Of a DNA stretch of 32,160 nt, positions 15,610-23,514 are shown one piece after another. The stretch covers positions 1 to 32,160 of the forward strand of contig CAYXKD010000018.1 of the NCBI GenBank assembly GCA_964464625.1, read 5' to 3'. The notes below the pieces were generated by a model. The model was given only the letters and a program-made list of their open reading frames with translations. It was not told the DNA's origin and made no database searches. Source of the stretch: JAAZIN01 sp964464625. Lineage in GTDB: Bacteria; Bacillota; Dethiobacteria; DTU022. The translations under genes and the position numbers were made by a program. The stretch's first letter is position 1, and the number at the start of each line of letters is the position of its first letter.

Positions 15610-17937
15610 ATGCTTATCGGCAGCCTGTTCAAGCCTTTGAAGGTGGCTTTTATATCCACCTACCCGCCGCGCCGCTGCGGTATTGCTACATATACAGCGG
15701 ATCTTACCGGAAATTTCCGTAAGATCTCTGGCGATGTCAACCACAATAATGATCAGCATGTCTTCGAGGTGATCGCCCTGAACAACAGCCCGCAGAGTTA
15801 CCACTACGGCAGGGAAGTCAGCTTTCATATCCGCGATCAGCACCGGGGAGATTACCAGAGGGCTGCTGATTTCATCAATGTTTCCCCTGTAGAGGTGGTC
15901 TGCCTGCAGCACGAATTCGGCATTTTCGGCGGTGATGACGGCAGCTATATTATACACCTGCTCCGTTCACTGAAAAAACCTGTGGTGACCACTTTTCACA
16001 CCATCCTTGCCGATCCGCTCCCAGGGCAGAAGAAGACGCTAAGTCGCATCTGTGAACTTTCCACCCTGGTGGTGGTGCAGGCGCAGATGGCAGTGAAATT
16101 GTTGCAGGATGTTTACGGCATTCCCGCTTCCAAGATCTTGATGATCCCTCATGGTGCTCCTGACGTCCCCTTTCTTGATTCCTCCTTTTACAAGGATAGA
16201 TTTCAGGCGGAGGGGCGGATCCTGCTTCTGACATTCGGTCTGCTGGGGCCCAACAAGGGGATTGAGTATGCCATTGCCGCAATGGAGAAGGTGGCCGCCA
16301 GGTTTCCCCAGGTGCTATACATTGTTCTAGGCGCAACCCACCCCGAGGTAAAGCGCCGTTACGGGGAAAAATACAGACACCACCTGGAGCAGCTTGTCAG
16401 GGAAAAAGGGCTTCAGGAGCAGATCGCCTTTCACAACCAGTATGTGAGCCTGGAGAGGCTCATCGAGTTTCTCGTGGCTACCGATATCTACCTCACTCCC
16501 TATGTGAATAAAGATCAGATCACTTCAGGCACCCTGGCTTATGCCATTGCCTGCGGCAAGGTCATTGTCTCCACCCCGTACTGGTATGCCCAAGAGCTGC
16601 TGGACGAAGGACGGGGCTGCCTGGTGCCTTTTCGTGACAGCGATGCCATGGCTGACAGCCTGATTAACCTGCTCCAGGACAGGGGGATGCGCACTCGCAT
16701 GCGCAAACTCTCTTACCAGTACGGGCGGAAGATGATCTGGCGGGAGGTGGCTCGCAGCTATGCCGCCGCCTTTGAGAGGGCGCTTCTGGAATATAGTAGA
16801 ACAGCCAAAAAATCTGTCCAGAGCCTTGCAGTAACCGAAAGTGCCGTTCTCCCTGAAATACGGCTTGATCATCTTAGCACACTCACCGACGACACCGGTC
16901 TTTTTCAACATGCTCTTTACACTGTGCCCGATCGGAGGCATGGTTACTGCACAGACGACAATGCGCGGGCGCTTATCGTTACAGTGATGAACTGGCGCCT
17001 CTTCAAAGATGAGAGCATACTGCCGCTTTTCCGCACCTATCTCAGTTTTCTGCTTCATGCCTATAACAGGGAAAAGGAAAGGATGCGCAACCTGCTGTCG
17101 TACCAGCGCCGCTGGCTGGAGGATGTTGGTTCAGAGGATAGCCAGGGGCGCACCATCTGGGCTCTGGGCTATACCATTGCTTACCCTCCCGATGAAAACA
17201 TTTTGGGGCTGGTGACTCCGCTTTTCAAACAGTGCCTCACGCCGCTGGCTTCTTTTACTTCGCCCCGTGCCTGGGCTTTTGCCATCACCGGGATAATCTA
17301 CTACCTGAAGCGTTTCGGCGGGGATCCTGAAGCGCGTAAACTGTTGTATAAGCTGAGCGGACGGCTTTACCGCCAGTTAACAGAATATGCCAGCGAAGAC
17401 TGGGTCTGGATTGAGGAGATCGTGACTTATGATAACGCCCGGATACCGCAGGCTCTCATCGCAGCAGGGAGCTATCTGCAGGAAGAGGGAATTCTGCAGG
17501 CGGGGCTCTGCGTCCTGAACTGGCTCATGTCGATCCAGACAGATCCTGACGGGGGGCAACTGTCCCTGGTAGGTAATGACGGCTGGTACAGCCGCGGCGC
17601 AGAGAAAGCCCGCTTTGATCAGCAACCCCTTGATGCTGCGGCCCTGGTTGATGCCTGCGCCCAGGCATACCTGGCAACAGGTGAGCCCCGCTGGCAAATA
17701 GCCATGGACTGGTCTTTCAACTGGTTTTTCGGCAACAACGATGTCAGGCAGCCGCTTTATGATTTTAGCAGCGGCGGCTGTTTCGACGGGCTCATGCCCG
17801 GCGGCGTTAATTTAAATCAGGGCGGTGAATCAACGCTTTCGCTGTTGATGTCGCTGCACCGTATGCACCTGGCCTCACACCAGGGTTATACCGGTATCGA
17901 TGAGGTTGCCGGAGCGGCTTCACCGCAGCATGAGTAG
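15610..17937 (+). CDS. GT4 glycosyltransferase fused to an alpha/alpha-toroid-like domain
   Basis: This 775-residue protein has an N-terminal GT4 transferase (about 1-395). The transferase shows STYPPRRCGIATYTADL, CLQHEFGIFGG, LTFGLLGPNKGIEYAI and a C-terminal donor region near YVNKDQITSGTLAYAIACGK. The classical E-x7-E motif is weak: the first Glu is replaced by Gln or Asp. Residues about 410-760 form a helical domain with repeated motifs RHGYCTDDNARALIV, TYDNARIPQALI, FDQQPLDAAALVDAC and NLNQGGESTLSLL. These look like an (alpha/alpha)6 toroid of the kind found in glycoside hydrolases and mannosyl-processing enzymes. The function of that domain is unknown. The start has GAGAGGTG upstream. 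It sits between the first GT4 gene and the GDP-mannose fusion gene in one operon. Confidence 0.85.
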   Translation: MLIGSLFKPLKVAFISTYPPRRCGIATYTADLTGNFRKISGDVNHNNDQHVFEVIALNNSPQSYHYGREVSFHIRDQHRGDYQRAADFINVSPVEVVCLQHEFGIFGGDDGSYIIHLLRSLKKPVVTTFHTILADPLPGQKKTLSRICELSTLVVVQAQMAVKLLQDVYGIPASKILMIPHGAPDVPFLDSSFYKDRFQAEGRILLLTFGLLGPNKGIEYAIAAMEKVAARFPQVLYIVLGATHPEVKRRYGEKYRHHLEQLVREKGLQEQIAFHNQYVSLERLIEFLVATDIYLTPYVNKDQITSGTLAYAIACGKVIVSTPYWYAQELLDEGRGCLVPFRDSDAMADSLINLLQDRGMRTRMRKLSYQYGRKMIWREVARSYAAAFERALLEYSRTAKKSVQSLAVTESAVLPEIRLDHLSTLTDDTGLFQHALYTVPDRRHGYCTDDNARALIVTVMNWRLFKDESILPLFRTYLSFLLHAYNREKERMRNLLSYQRRWLEDVGSEDSQGRTIWALGYTIAYPPDENILGLVTPLFKQCLTPLASFTSPRAWAFAITGIIYYLKRFGGDPEARKLLYKLSGRLYRQLTEYASEDWVWIEEIVTYDNARIPQALIAAGSYLQEEGILQAGLCVLNWLMSIQTDPDGGQLSLVGNDGWYSRGAEKARFDQQPLDAAALVDACAQAYLATGEPRWQIAMDWSFNWFFGNNDVRQPLYDFSSGGCFDGLMPGGVNLNQGGESTLSLLMSLHRMHLASHQGYTGIDEVAGAASPQHE

Positions 17938-17994
17938 ATTTAACATCCATATATATCATATAAGATCCATATCTTTAAAGAGGTGAACCTTGAA

Positions 17995-20900
17995 TTGTAT
18001 TCCGTAATTCTAGCCGGCGGCAGCGGAACGAGATTATGGCCGCTAAGCCGGGAACAATATCCAAAACAATATCTGATCTTTGGCCCGGAGGGGAGAAGCC
18101 TTTTTCAGGAAACTGTAGCCCGGCTGTTGCCAAAAATATCGCCCGAGAAGATCATCGTAGTCACCCATGCAGATCAGGTTGCTGAGATCCGCTGCCAGCT
18201 ATCGGACATGGGGCTTGACCCGGGCAAGGTGGCACTGCTTTGTGAGCCGCAATCTCTCAATACTGCTCCGGCTATAGGACTGGCCGCCTGGTTCCTTTCA
18301 AGCCGTGGAGAGGATGAAGAAGCGGTCATGGCGGTCCTTCCGTCGGACCATTTCATACCGGCGGGAGTAGAATATGAGGAACTTCTCACGACAGGCAAAG
18401 ATGCCGCCCAAAAATATGGACTGGTTACCTTTGGAATCGCACCCCGGTATCCCGAAACCGGTTACGGCTATCTCTGCCGCGGCCGGCAGCTTGACGGCGA
18501 TGCTTTTCTTGTGGATCGCTTCGTGGAGAAACCGGAGGCGAAGCAGGCAGCCCTATATCTGGAAGAGGGCAACTACCTGTGGAACAGCGGTATGTTTATG
18601 TTCAAGCTGGGTGCGCTCATTGCAGCTTACCGCTGCCATCTGCCGGAGATGGCAGCTGCATTTGACAGGATCGATTTTACAGATGAGGGTTCATTGGGCG
18701 AATTCTACAAGGATATTACACCTGTCTCCATCGATTACGGGATCATGGAGAAGGTGGCAGATGTAGCGGTGATTCCCACGGAGATCTCCTGGAGCGATGT
18801 GGGCAGTTTTGAAGCATACCACAAGATCTCGCCCAGGGATGAAGCGGGCAATTACTGCGAGGGTCGCACTGTGCTCATCGAAAGCTGTAACAATCTTGTG
18901 CTTGCCCGATCGCGCCTTGTAGGCGTTGTTGGGCTGGAGAACATGGCTGTGGTGGAGACTGGTGACGCCCTGCTGGTTTGCCCGCTGGATCGTTCACAGA
19001 AGGTTCGTGAGCTGGTGGCGGCGCTGGAGCAAAAAGGCGCTCCGGAAGTTTTACAGCACCGCACTGTTTACCGCCCCTGGGGCAGTTTTACTTCACTGGA
19101 GGCAGGTGAAGGCTTTCAGGTGAAGAGACTCACTGTCAATCCGGGGAAACGTCTCAGCCTGCAGAGTCACATCCACCGTTCGGAATACTGGGTCGTCGTC
19201 CGGGGAAAGGCAATGATCACCGTGGGGGAGGAAGAATTCCTGAGGCATAAAGGCGAAAGCGCTTTTATCCCCCGGGGGGCAATACACCGCCTGGAGAATC
19301 CCGGCGAAGAATTGCTGGAGGTGATTGAAGTGCAGAACGGCAGTTACCTGGGCGAGGATGATATTATCCGCTATGAGGATGATTTTGGCCGCCTGGAACC
19401 TGTTGGGGAGCCCACACCGGAGCAATGCTACCGGAGATGGCTGGACTACCCCCATCTTGATGGGGCGAGCCGGCGTGAACTGGAATCCATGGAGGGAGAC
19501 AGCGAGAGGATCGCCGCCTCTTTCAGCGGGGAACTGGCCTTTGGTACTGGAGGAATGCGCGGTATCATCGGAGTGGGCTTGAACAGGATGAACAGTTATA
19601 TTGTTCGGAGGGCAACACAGGGACTGGCCGATTACATCAACAGCCTCGATCTGGAACCTGAAAAGATGAAAGTGGCAATCGCGTACGATACCCGGCGTTT
19701 TTCCCGGGAGTTTTCCCGTGATGCCGCCCTGACTCTGGCTGCTAATGGGATTACTGCGCTTCTTTTTGACGGTGTTCGCCCTACACCCCAGCTTTCTTTT
19801 GCTGTGCGCGAGCTGGGCTGTGCTGCGGGGATCGTGATTACAGCCAGCCATAACCCGTCGCAGTATAACGGCTACAAGGTCTACGGTCCTGACGGCGGAC
19901 AGGCTGTTTCACCTTTCATCGATGAGGTCGCTGCAGCAATATCAAGGGTTGATCTTTTTGACGATGTCAGGAGTATTCCCTGGGAGGAGGCGAAAAAATC
20001 CGGCCTGCTTAGCATCATCGGCCCTGAACTGGACAGTTCTTATCGCGAGGCGGTAAGATCCCTTTCTCTCTCAAAACCGCAGGGAAGGCTGAAGGTGGTC
20101 TATACGCCGCTGCACGGTACCGGAGCCGTCCATATACCCAATTTGCTCAGCCGGTGCAGCTTTGTTGAACTGGCTCTTGTTGAAGAGCAGATGGTCCCGG
20201 ATCCGCAGTTCAGCACTGTGGAGCAGCCTAATCCTGAAGAAAGGGACACCTTTGAAATGGCCCTGAAACTTGCCGACTCCGAAGAGGCCGATCTGGTCCT
20301 GGCTACCGATCCCGATGGCGACAGGGTCGGCTGCGCTGTTCGCAATGCCGCTGGTAGCTATATTCACTTAAGCGGCAACCAGATGGGCGCCCTGCTGCTG
20401 GATTACCTGCTGGAGCGGCTGACCGAAAGAAAGGCGCTCCAGCCAAATGCAGTCATGATCAAGACCATTGTTACGGGAAATCTGGGCCGGAAGATTGCAG
20501 ATGCCTATGGGATCAGGACCATGGAGACCCTCACCGGCTTTAAATATATCGGCGAGAAGATGCAAGAGTTCGAAGAAACAGGAGAATTCAGCTTTATTTT
20601 CGGTTATGAGGAGAGCTATGGTTTCCTGGCCGGTACTTTTGGGCGGGACAAAGATGCCGTGGGAGGAGCTTTCTTGATTACCGAGATGGCTGCTTTTCAC
20701 AAGGAAAGAGGGCACACACTGCTGGACGTCCTGGAACAGCTTTCGCTGAAACATGGCTTCTTCCGGGAGGATCTTTTTTCGATTGCTTTGCAGGATATGG
20801 AAAAGTCCGGAGAGATCATGAGCTCTTTTAGCTCTTTCCCACCGGAGGTAGCGGGAGAGAGGGTCGTTGAAAAACGAGATTATGCCCTTCGTAAAAGTTA

Positions 20901-21135
20901 TGATTTGCTTACAGGGGAGGAACGCCCGGTGGAGCTGCCCCGTTCAGAGGTGCTCTATTACAAGCTGGAAAGCGGTGCCTGGTTCTGTCTCCGTCCCTCC
21001 GGCACAGAACCGAAAATCAAATTATATTTCTCTGTCAGCGCAGGCAGCGCTGCAGAAGCAGAGGCGAAACTGAACAGATTGAAAAAGGATGTCCTGAAAC
21101 AAATAGAAAGCCAGGGGAATCCCCCTCTTTTTTAA
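17995..21135 (+). CDS. mannose-1-phosphate guanylyltransferase / mannose-6-phosphate isomerase / phosphohexomutase fusion
   Basis: One polypeptide of about 1046 residues carries three activities. Residues 1-350 are a GDP-mannose pyrophosphorylase with the signature YSVILAGGSGTRLWPLSREQ, VEKPEA and LWNSGMFMFK. Residues 355-465 are the type II phosphomannose isomerase cupin, with LSLQSHIHRSEYWVVVRGKA keeping the Gln, His, His and Glu metal ligands. Residues 470-1046 are a phosphohexomutase of the PgcA type: the active serine in TASHNPSQYNGYK (about 617), metal loop TDPDGDRVG (about 772), sugar loop GYEESYGFL and phosphate loop RPSGTEPKIKL. Together they could run fructose-6-P to GDP-mannose. 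I prefer TTG 17995, since AGAGGTG lies 9 bases before it; GTG 17983 lies inside that site. A strong terminator follows. Confidence 0.93.
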   Translation: MYSVILAGGSGTRLWPLSREQYPKQYLIFGPEGRSLFQETVARLLPKISPEKIIVVTHADQVAEIRCQLSDMGLDPGKVALLCEPQSLNTAPAIGLAAWFLSSRGEDEEAVMAVLPSDHFIPAGVEYEELLTTGKDAAQKYGLVTFGIAPRYPETGYGYLCRGRQLDGDAFLVDRFVEKPEAKQAALYLEEGNYLWNSGMFMFKLGALIAAYRCHLPEMAAAFDRIDFTDEGSLGEFYKDITPVSIDYGIMEKVADVAVIPTEISWSDVGSFEAYHKISPRDEAGNYCEGRTVLIESCNNLVLARSRLVGVVGLENMAVVETGDALLVCPLDRSQKVRELVAALEQKGAPEVLQHRTVYRPWGSFTSLEAGEGFQVKRLTVNPGKRLSLQSHIHRSEYWVVVRGKAMITVGEEEFLRHKGESAFIPRGAIHRLENPGEELLEVIEVQNGSYLGEDDIIRYEDDFGRLEPVGEPTPEQCYRRWLDYPHLDGASRRELESMEGDSERIAASFSGELAFGTGGMRGIIGVGLNRMNSYIVRRATQGLADYINSLDLEPEKMKVAIAYDTRRFSREFSRDAALTLAANGITALLFDGVRPTPQLSFAVRELGCAAGIVITASHNPSQYNGYKVYGPDGGQAVSPFIDEVAAAISRVDLFDDVRSIPWEEAKKSGLLSIIGPELDSSYREAVRSLSLSKPQGRLKVVYTPLHGTGAVHIPNLLSRCSFVELALVEEQMVPDPQFSTVEQPNPEERDTFEMALKLADSEEADLVLATDPDGDRVGCAVRNAAGSYIHLSGNQMGALLLDYLLERLTERKALQPNAVMIKTIVTGNLGRKIADAYGIRTMETLTGFKYIGEKMQEFEETGEFSFIFGYEESYGFLAGTFGRDKDAVGGAFLITEMAAFHKERGHTLLDVLEQLSLKHGFFREDLFSIALQDMEKSGEIMSSFSSFPPEVAGERVVEKRDYALRKSYDLLTGEERPVELPRSEVLYYKLESGAWFCLRPSGTEPKIKLYFSVSAGSAAEAEAKLNRLKKDVLKQIESQGNPPLF

Positions 21136-21143
21136 AATAATAG

Positions 21144-21171
21144 AGGCAGCTGCAATTGCTGCCTTTTTTTT
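21144..21171 (+). terminator. rho-independent terminator of the mannose operon
   Basis: The stem ggcagc / gctgcc (21145-21150 and 21158-21163) has a 7-base loop and is followed by a run of eight T. It lies 9 bases after the stop of the fusion gene and closes the GH130-GT4-GT4-GDP-mannose operon. Confidence 0.9.
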
Positions 21172-21172
21172 A

Positions 21173-21465
21173 TTTGGGGTGCCGGTAATAATTTGAGCTG
21201 CCTCTAAATAGTCTGTGCAAACTTCATTGCGGCACCCCCGGCTATAATATGAATAAGTGAACTGCGAATTACCGGCAATACATTTGACTGCAGACCCCCC
21301 ATCCAACCACTTCTCTTAAAGATTATCAGGAATAACTTACCATTGGACAAGAAGTAAATTTTATAGTATTGTTAAATTTGTTAAGGAATTGTTTTCCTTA
21401 CTTAACATCTTGGTGCAGTTTTTCTCAAGTGCCTTATTTGATTCGCAACAGGAGGTAGATAAAGT
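21173..21465. other. intergenic region with nested inverted repeats
   Basis: No gene is seen. The left part holds an 11-base sequence (agctgcctcta, 21196-21206) complementary to the left foot of the preceding terminator, and a 9-bp inverted repeat gccggtaat / attaccggc (21181-21189 and 21268-21276). A TATAAT box (21243-21248) lies between the arms without a clear -35 partner. The last 100 bases are AT-rich upstream of the M23 peptidase gene. Confidence 0.4.
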
Positions 21466-22818
21466 ATGCCAGAAGTACCCTCCCAGAGAAAGACCCCTTT
21501 TTCCCGCCTTAAGCGCATTTATCAACGCAGTGAATTGATGAAATTAAAACGCTGGTTAAAAGGGAAAACACTGCACTGGTCACTTTACCTGGTTTTCACC
21601 TGCCTTGTTTTGGGAGGATTGCTGCAACTCCAGTATTATCTCTACAGTCACCTCTATGCCGTACGCCTGGAGGGGGTTGAAATAGGGCTGGTGCGGGATG
21701 CCGGGGAGGTGGAGCAGTTTCTTGAAGAATTAACCTGCAGCTGCAGTTCTCTTTACGGGATGGAACTCTATCCTGAGCAGGAGATCACCCTCTCCCGGGA
21801 ATATCGCCCCGGTGAAGTGGAGGATCTCCGGCAGACCACAGACGCCCTGATGCAGCAACTGACATTTCTTACTGATGCCATCCTGGTAACCGTTGACGGC
21901 TCTCCGGTAGCGCCGGTGGCTGCGATGAATGGAGTGGACATGGTTGTTGAGGGCCTATGTTCGGCTTTTGTCAGCGAGGATGAGGGAGTTGTATTGATGG
22001 ATGTGAAGCTGCTAGAGGAGATCGCCGGTGAAAAATGCACTGTTTCTCCTGAGCAGGTTTATGCTTCGGAAGAAATTGTTTCGCTGCTCACAGGACAAAG
22101 GAATGATCCGGAGATGCTTCTCGCCTCTCGCGCAATGATTGCATCCCGCTTTGGTAGAAGTGAACTGGAAGATGAAGAGCCGGCAGTTCCCGCCGTGCAC
22201 GTGAGAAGTATTGAAAAGGTCACTGTTAAGGAGCAGATCCCTTTTGCCACGGAATACCTGTCCAGCGATAAAATGTATGCCGGTGAGAGCAGGGTTGTTT
22301 CTCAGGGGGAACACGGCTTGCAGGAGGCTACTTACCTGGTTAGCAGTGAAAACGGAGTGGAGCAGTCCAGGGAGACAGTTTCCACAAGGGTCATCACCGA
22401 GCCGGTCGCCCAGGTAGTGGAGCGGGGTACCCTGAAAAGATTTGCCTGGCCTGTAGCCGGCGGCGGCAGGATAACCCAGCGCTTCCATGGCGGACACACG
22501 GGTATTGATATTGCTGCGCCGATGAACACTTCCGTCTTTGCCGCAGAAAGCGGGGTGGTGGTTGTTTCGGGTTGGGGCAGCGGCCAGGGAAATTATATTG
22601 TGATCAATCACGGCAGCCACTACACTCTCTACCTGCACAACAATGCCAACCTCGTTTCCGTGGGGCAGAAAGTCTCCCGGGGTCAGACCATTGCCCGCCT
22701 CGGTTCAACGGGGCGCTCCACCGGGCCCCACCTGCACTTTGAAATTCGCCGCAGCGTTGGATCCAACTGGGGGGGATGGTACACCCACCCGGCCTTAAAT
22801 CCGCTGCAGTTTTACTAG
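21466..22818 (+). CDS. membrane-anchored G5-domain M23 metallopeptidase
   Basis: This is a cell-wall-directed endopeptidase-type protein of 450 residues. A basic N-terminus is followed by one transmembrane helix (about 39-60). Residues 65-240 form an uncharacterised extracellular part. Residues 247-322 are a G5 domain (VRSIEKVTVKEQIPFATEY ... TRVITEPVAQVVERGT), which in the family binds peptidoglycan or N-acetylglucosamine polymers. Residues 325-450 are the LytM/M23 domain with zinc ligands His344, Asp348 and His424 (HTGIDIAA, GPHLHFEIR) and a second His391 and His422. The catalytic set is complete. The Shine-Dalgarno AGGAGGT is 9 bases upstream. It is monocistronic, with a strong terminator behind it; a role in cell-wall remodelling or sporulation is inferred. 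Confidence 0.9.
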   Translation: MPEVPSQRKTPFSRLKRIYQRSELMKLKRWLKGKTLHWSLYLVFTCLVLGGLLQLQYYLYSHLYAVRLEGVEIGLVRDAGEVEQFLEELTCSCSSLYGMELYPEQEITLSREYRPGEVEDLRQTTDALMQQLTFLTDAILVTVDGSPVAPVAAMNGVDMVVEGLCSAFVSEDEGVVLMDVKLLEEIAGEKCTVSPEQVYASEEIVSLLTGQRNDPEMLLASRAMIASRFGRSELEDEEPAVPAVHVRSIEKVTVKEQIPFATEYLSSDKMYAGESRVVSQGEHGLQEATYLVSSENGVEQSRETVSTRVITEPVAQVVERGTLKRFAWPVAGGGRITQRFHGGHTGIDIAAPMNTSVFAAESGVVVVSGWGSGQGNYIVINHGSHYTLYLHNNANLVSVGQKVSRGQTIARLGSTGRSTGPHLHFEIRRSVGSNWGGWYTHPALNPLQFY

Positions 22819-22841
22819 CATCCCTGTATTCTTCGAAAGCC

Positions 22842-22869
22842 AGCCGCCCCCCTGGGGGGCGGCTTTTTT
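22842..22869 (+). terminator. rho-independent terminator of the M23 gene
   Basis: The very GC-rich stem agccgccccc / gggggcggct is nearly continuous around a minimal loop and is followed by TTTTTT. It starts 24 bases after the peptidase stop codon. Confidence 0.92.
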
Positions 22870-22872
22870 GCG

Positions 22873-22966
22873 GTTCGCCCGGTATGGGCGTAACCTTTAT
22901 TTAAAAATATCCCAAGCCGGAGTAGATAGCCGTCATAATAAACGACGCTATTTCCTCCGGTTTTTT
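22873..22966 (+). ncRNA. possible structured RNA with its own terminator-like hairpin
   Basis: Beyond the M23 terminator lies a hairpin ggtt-cgccc / gggcg-taacc (22873-22893). A second, longer hairpin closes with ccggag / ctccgg (22917-22922 and 22955-22960). It has further internal pairing atagc/gctat and cgtc/gacg around an AT-rich loop, and is followed directly by TTTTTT. It has the form of an intrinsic terminator, but no open reading frame lies between it and the previous terminator. It could be the end of a small RNA or a second, fail-safe terminator. No promoter was identified. Confidence 0.3.
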
Positions 22967-23068
22967 AATATCTTCGCCTTGAATCCAATTCATTGTTGGT
23001 ATGATTAAAGCGGGCAGATTTATCAACTAGCCTTCTTATCATTAACAGCCACACCTTTTATATTATAT

Positions 23069-23097
23069 TTGACAACTTACTTGTAATGCTGTATTAT
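23069..23097 (+). promoter_or_regulatory. sigma-A-type promoter of the GntR-ABC operon
   Basis: A perfect -35 TTGACA (23069-23074) and the -10 TATTAT (23092-23097) are separated by exactly 17 bases, 46 bases before the regulator's start codon. The -10 box lies inside the left arm of the operator-like palindrome. Confidence 0.85.
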
Positions 23098-23127
23098 TGT
23101 ATTAGCTACCTAATACAATAATACAGC
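23088..23127. promoter_or_regulatory. perfect 18-bp inverted repeat, probable GntR operator
   Basis: The left arm gctgtattattgtattag (23088-23105) and right arm (23110-23127) are exact reverse complements around CTAC. The inner half-sites tattag / ctaata resemble the TA-rich dyads bound by YtrA-type GntR regulators. The repeat covers the -10 box and transcription start, so bound repressor should block the promoter: probable autorepression of the regulator and its ABC transporter. It could also fold as an RNA hairpin just ahead of the Shine-Dalgarno GGGAGGAG. Confidence 0.8.
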
Positions 23128-23142
23128 GGGAGGAGTGATGCA

Positions 23143-23514
23143 ATGACGTGGGAGTTTAGCTCGGATCGCCCCATATATGCCCAGCTCATTGAACAGATAG
23201 AGCTGCAGATCTGTGCCGGCAACTACCCTCCAGGTTCAAAAATACCCCCCGTCAGAGAGCTGGCCAGGGAGGCCTCAGTCAACCCCAACACCATGCAGAG
23301 AGCCCTGGCGGGGCTGGAAGAAGAGGGTTTGCTCTATGCCCACCGCACCAGCGGTAGATTTGTCACGGAGGATGAAAAATTGGTAATGCAGGTTAAAAAC
23401 AGGCTGGTCCGGGAGCATATCAGGGTTTTTCTGGACAAAATGCTGAAACTGGGGTTTGACCATGAGGAGATTCAGACGGCCCTGTCAGCGATCATGGAGG
23501 AGGAGAGAGAATGA
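23143..23514 (+). CDS. GntR family transcriptional regulator, YtrA type
   Basis: This is a short GntR-type repressor (123 aa, normal for the YtrA subfamily). The winged helix-turn-helix occupies residues about 8-78: RPIYAQLIEQIELQI, PGSKIPPVRELAREASVNPNTMQRALAGLEEEGLLY and HRTSGRFVTED. The remaining C-terminal helices (NRLVREHIRVFLDKMLKLGF) are too short for a sugar or acyl ligand domain and probably serve dimerisation. The Shine-Dalgarno is GGGAGGAG. Its stop overlaps the ABC ATPase start as ATGA. YtrA-type cassettes usually answer cell-envelope stress such as lipid II-targeting antibiotics; that is family knowledge, not shown here. Expression should be controlled by the palindrome at its own promoter. 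Confidence 0.92.
   Translation: MTWEFSSDRPIYAQLIEQIELQICAGNYPPGSKIPPVRELAREASVNPNTMQRALAGLEEEGLLYAHRTSGRFVTEDEKLVMQVKNRLVREHIRVFLDKMLKLGFDHEEIQTALSAIMEEERE

Noticed and set aside
19093..19851. A 252-codon minus-strand open frame inside the fusion gene
   Set aside because: It lies wholly opposite the PMI cupin and mutase domains, whose motifs are intact; the translated sequence is low in recognisable features.
22012..22638. A 208-codon minus-strand open frame opposite the M23 peptidase gene
   Set aside because: The plus strand carries a complete G5 and M23 protein with zinc ligands; the opposite frame has no domain or start signal.
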